A stretch of 64,000 nucleotides of DNA, taken from Ardenticatenaceae bacterium (GTDB lineage Bacteria; Chloroflexota; Anaerolineae; Promineifilales; Promineifilaceae). Below, one piece after another: positions 62,185 through 64,000 of the stretch. The notes below the pieces were generated by a model. It saw only the letters and a list, made by a program, of their open reading frames with translations, was not told the DNA's origin and did not search any database. The stretch covers positions 1 to 64,000 of the forward strand of contig JACKBV010000007.1 of the NCBI GenBank assembly GCA_020634315.1, read 5' to 3'. The first letter of the stretch is position 1. The number at the start of each line of letters is the position of its first letter. The translations under genes were made by a program, and so were the position numbers.

Positions 62185-63240
62185 ATGCACCGAAATTTAC
62201 GACTATTTTGGCTGTTTAGCGCCATACTGTACACATTTTCTTGGTTGGCAACCGCACAAGCACAAAACGGAGCACCGGCAAACGTGACTCTATCAGATTT
62301 TGCTGTTTATCCGCTAGACGATGCGGTGCGCATTGACTGGTCAACCGACACAGAAATTGACCTGGCTGGATTTTTCCTGCAACGCGCCGATAATGGCGGG
62401 CCATTTGTCGATCTGGATAGTGTCGGCTTTATACCCGGCACAGGGGGCGATGTAACCGGTGACGATTATTCTGTTACGGACAATACGGCCGTTAACGGGC
62501 AAACATACACCTACAAACTCTTCGAATTGGAAACCACCGGCTCAGCCCCCATTGCCTTGGCCGAGGAAACCGTCACCCTCACCGGGCCTAGCCCCACGCC
62601 GGTGACAATTGGTGGAGGCAATACCGGCCTGAATCCGACAAACACACCGATTCCCAGCAACCCAACAGCGACCGCTACCCGCCAGACGACCAACACGCCA
62701 ACGGCAACGACCACCCGCGCCACAAGCGTTGCCAGCGCCACGCCGCGTGCCACAACGTCGCCTACCGCAGCGGCCACAGCCACATCCGTCGTCGCCCCGC
62801 CCTCGCCAACTGCGCCCGTCGCCACAATCGAAGTAATCACGCCAACGCCACTGCCAACAGCAACCGACGTTCCCTTTGTCACGCCGACTCTCTTCCCCAC
62901 ACCAACGACGATGCCCACCGACACGCCTGTCAGCACAGGCGAGGATGGCACGGAACTCACCACGCCGCCCACGCCCATACCGGATAACGTCGTCTTTGCA
63001 CAAGCAGAAGAGCTGCTGGCACAAGCTGTGCCTATTGGCGCACAACCTGCCTATCCAGGGGCAACGGCCGTTCCCGTGCAAACACAAACAGACAATGCAA
63101 ACAGCACAAGTAATGGCCGGCTGATATTGTGGGCCAGTTTTTTGGCGGCGGCTCTGCTATTCATCGCCAGTGTCATTGGCTCGATCATCCTTTTCACACG
63201 CAAACAAGCAGGCGAACACAAAGACAATATTCCGGGATAA
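62185..63240 (+). CDS. Exported fibronectin-like protein with Thr/Pro stalk and C-terminal anchor
   Basis: 351 residues. A signal peptide (FWLFSAILYTFSWLATAQAQ), one type III-like domain (RIDWSTDTEIDLAGFFLQRA; TAVNGQTYTYKLFELETTGS), a long Thr/Pro/Ala stalk of about 110 residues, and a C-terminal helix (RLILWASFLAAALLFIASVI) with a basic tail. The protein would be anchored at the C terminus and display its domain from the surface. It lies between two C25-like genes, with GAGAG upstream of the ATG, and may tether or present their products. Confidence 0.75.
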   Translation: MHRNLRLFWLFSAILYTFSWLATAQAQNGAPANVTLSDFAVYPLDDAVRIDWSTDTEIDLAGFFLQRADNGGPFVDLDSVGFIPGTGGDVTGDDYSVTDNTAVNGQTYTYKLFELETTGSAPIALAEETVTLTGPSPTPVTIGGGNTGLNPTNTPIPSNPTATATRQTTNTPTATTTRATSVASATPRATTSPTAAATATSVVAPPSPTAPVATIEVITPTPLPTATDVPFVTPTLFPTPTTMPTDTPVSTGEDGTELTTPPTPIPDNVVFAQAEELLAQAVPIGAQPAYPGATAVPVQTQTDNANSTSNGRLILWASFLAAALLFIASVIGSIILFTRKQAGEHKDNIPG

Positions 63241-63290
63241 TCAGCAGATATTGAGATTGGGAGACAAGCATTCACATCAAATCTCCTGCT

Positions 63291-64000
63291 ATGCCTATGA
63301 TTAAACGCCTTACCCTGTCCCTTTTGCTCATTGGCTGGCTCAGCATGACCAGCTTCTTGCTCACGTCATGTCGGCAGCAAAAAGAGGATGATGTCATCAT
63401 CGGTGATGTCGCCAACAATGCCGTCAAGATTCTCGTGAACACCGATGGCTTTTACCACGTGTCGCTGGCTGACCTGCAAAATGCGGGGCTGGCTGTCGAA
63501 TCTCTAAGCACAGACAATTTACAGCTAAGTGTGGCCGATACGGCCGTTCCCTACACCATCAAAGAAAATCAGCTCATCTTCTACGGGCAGGCTCCCAGCA
63601 GCCGTTACATCGCTGACCAGCCCTACATTTTACGCACCGGCACAGCCGGAGCAGCGATGGCCGAAACGGCCGTTTCCCCCGCTGCCAACCCCACATTAAC
63701 GGCCGTTCCCCAACACCTGCACCTCGAAGAAAACCTGCTGTACAACGCCCAGGCGCACCGCGATGATCAAGTGACCGACCTCTGGTTTTGGCATGAAATT
63801 GGGCAGCAGCAAAAAGTCGAGCTATCCCTGAATCTCGTCGCGTTGGAATCCAACGCCAGCGCCACGCTGCGCCTGCAACTATGGGGCGTCACGCAAAACG
63901 TCGAGGTTGCTGACGATCATGATTTTGACCTGATCGTCAATGGACAAACCATCACCACCGTTCGCTGGGATGGCGAAACCCATTTCACCAGCGAAACAAC
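63291..64000 (+). CDS. Start of a C25-like lipoprotein (truncated by window end)
   Basis: Open frame from ATG 63291 (or 63297) to the window end, 236 codons, no stop seen. A lipoprotein signal (LLIGWLSMTSFLLTSC) precedes a region that resembles the N-terminal module of the C25 peptidase at 58606: VKILVNTDGFYHVSLADLQN against FKIEIDTTGIYEISGADLQA, followed by NQLIFYGQAPSS. Three palindromes lie in it (63540, 63665, 63701), coding ADTAVP, AETAVS and LTAVPQ. The catalytic domain, if present, is outside the window. Confidence 0.7.
   Translation, partial: MPMIKRLTLSLLLIGWLSMTSFLLTSCRQQKEDDVIIGDVANNAVKILVNTDGFYHVSLADLQNAGLAVESLSTDNLQLSVADTAVPYTIKENQLIFYGQAPSSRYIADQPYILRTGTAGAAMAETAVSPAANPTLTAVPQHLHLEENLLYNAQAHRDDQVTDLWFWHEIGQQQKVELSLNLVALESNASATLRLQLWGVTQNVEVADDHDFDLIVNGQTITTVRWDGETHFTSET

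Larger units (their letters stand above)
563..63708. repeat. Dispersed octamer palindrome ACGGCCGT (HIP-like), about 105 copies
   Basis: The octamer ACGGCCGT, commonly extended to AAACGGCCGTTT or GGAAACGGCCGTTTCC, recurs through the whole window. Copies read directly include those starting at 563, 1491, 3397, 5369, 9784, 12805, 16696, 18887, 25382, 25405, 26990, 33396, 43250, 50700, 55543, 58181, 58194, 63665 and 63701. My hand count is about 105, against one or two expected by chance. Most lie in coding DNA, but some are intergenic (5817, 39734). Inside genes it yields Thr-Ala-Val (often Glu-Thr-Ala-Val), Asn-Gly-Arg or Arg-Pro-Phe/Tyr depending on frame. The span given is first to last copy. 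Confidence 0.95.

Noticed and set aside
563..63708. ACGGCCGT copies as transposon ends or promoter operators
   Set aside because: They are mostly inside genes with no adjacent duplication or element, and in all functional classes, which argues against both.

Overview
This 64 kb window is most likely from a Chloroflexota (Anaerolineae-like) chromosome. The grounds are indirect: Thr/Pro-rich linkers on exported proteins, GAF histidine kinases with SpoIIE-type switches, two DUF2142 membrane proteins, gingipain-like C25 proteases, an Mrp antiporter with fused A and B subunits, and moderate GC. No rRNA, tRNA, CRISPR array or transposase gene was found. The most striking property is an octamer palindrome, ACGGCCGT, usually extended to GAAACGGCCGTTTC. 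I counted about 105 copies by eye on one strand where one or two are expected. It lies inside genes in all three frames (giving T-A-V, N-G-R or R-P-F/Y in the proteins) and also between genes, much like the HIP1 repeat of cyanobacteria.

Layout. 0-5 kb: MarR regulator, heterodimeric ABC exporter, deoxynucleoside kinase, M23-like protein. 5.8-14.1 kb: a signalling island. A response regulator ending in a death-like effector-associated adaptor domain and a double-GAF histidine kinase are transcribed leftward. A Ser/Thr kinase with an extracytoplasmic, catalytically dead M14 carboxypeptidase domain is transcribed rightward, followed by an apparently active lipoprotein paralogue of that domain, an RsbW-like kinase, an RsbV-like STAS protein and a cNMP-regulated RsbU-like phosphatase. 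14.4-23.5 kb: a cation module on the minus strand (MpsC/DUF2294, CPA antiporter with nucleotide-binding domain, a structured leader RNA ending in an intrinsic terminator, mrpAB-C-D-E-F-G, and a second DUF2294-like gene).

23.5-33.7 kb: cell-envelope genes (two DUF2142 membrane proteins, sugar dehydrogenase, flippase, SDR epimerase, rhomboid protease). 33.9-41.5 kb: O-methyltransferase and aceK, an M20 peptidase, tatABC, a GT9 glycosyltransferase and comEA. 41.5-46.1 kb: small conserved genes (DUF3467, translin-like, DUF4256, DUF4230, DUF503) with two copies of a short palindromic element and one palindrome-poor patch that looks foreign. 46.3-54.3 kb: an ABC-2 transporter cluster with a Gln/Gly-rich coiled-coil membrane protein and a MoxR ATPase. 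54.3-64 kb: radA, then a divergent exopolysaccharide/secretion set (Wzz tyrosine autokinase, fibronectin-like membrane protein, PqqD, C25 protease, second fibronectin-like protein, and the start of another C25-like lipoprotein cut by the window end).

Themes. Exported sensors and switches sit beside cation homeostasis and envelope genes. Several genes (5015, 23573, 30712, 30647 minus, 55675 minus, 55818) have a plausible -10 box only 6-9 bases before the start codon, so leaderless transcripts may be common here. All assignments come from reading motifs by eye; no database search was possible.
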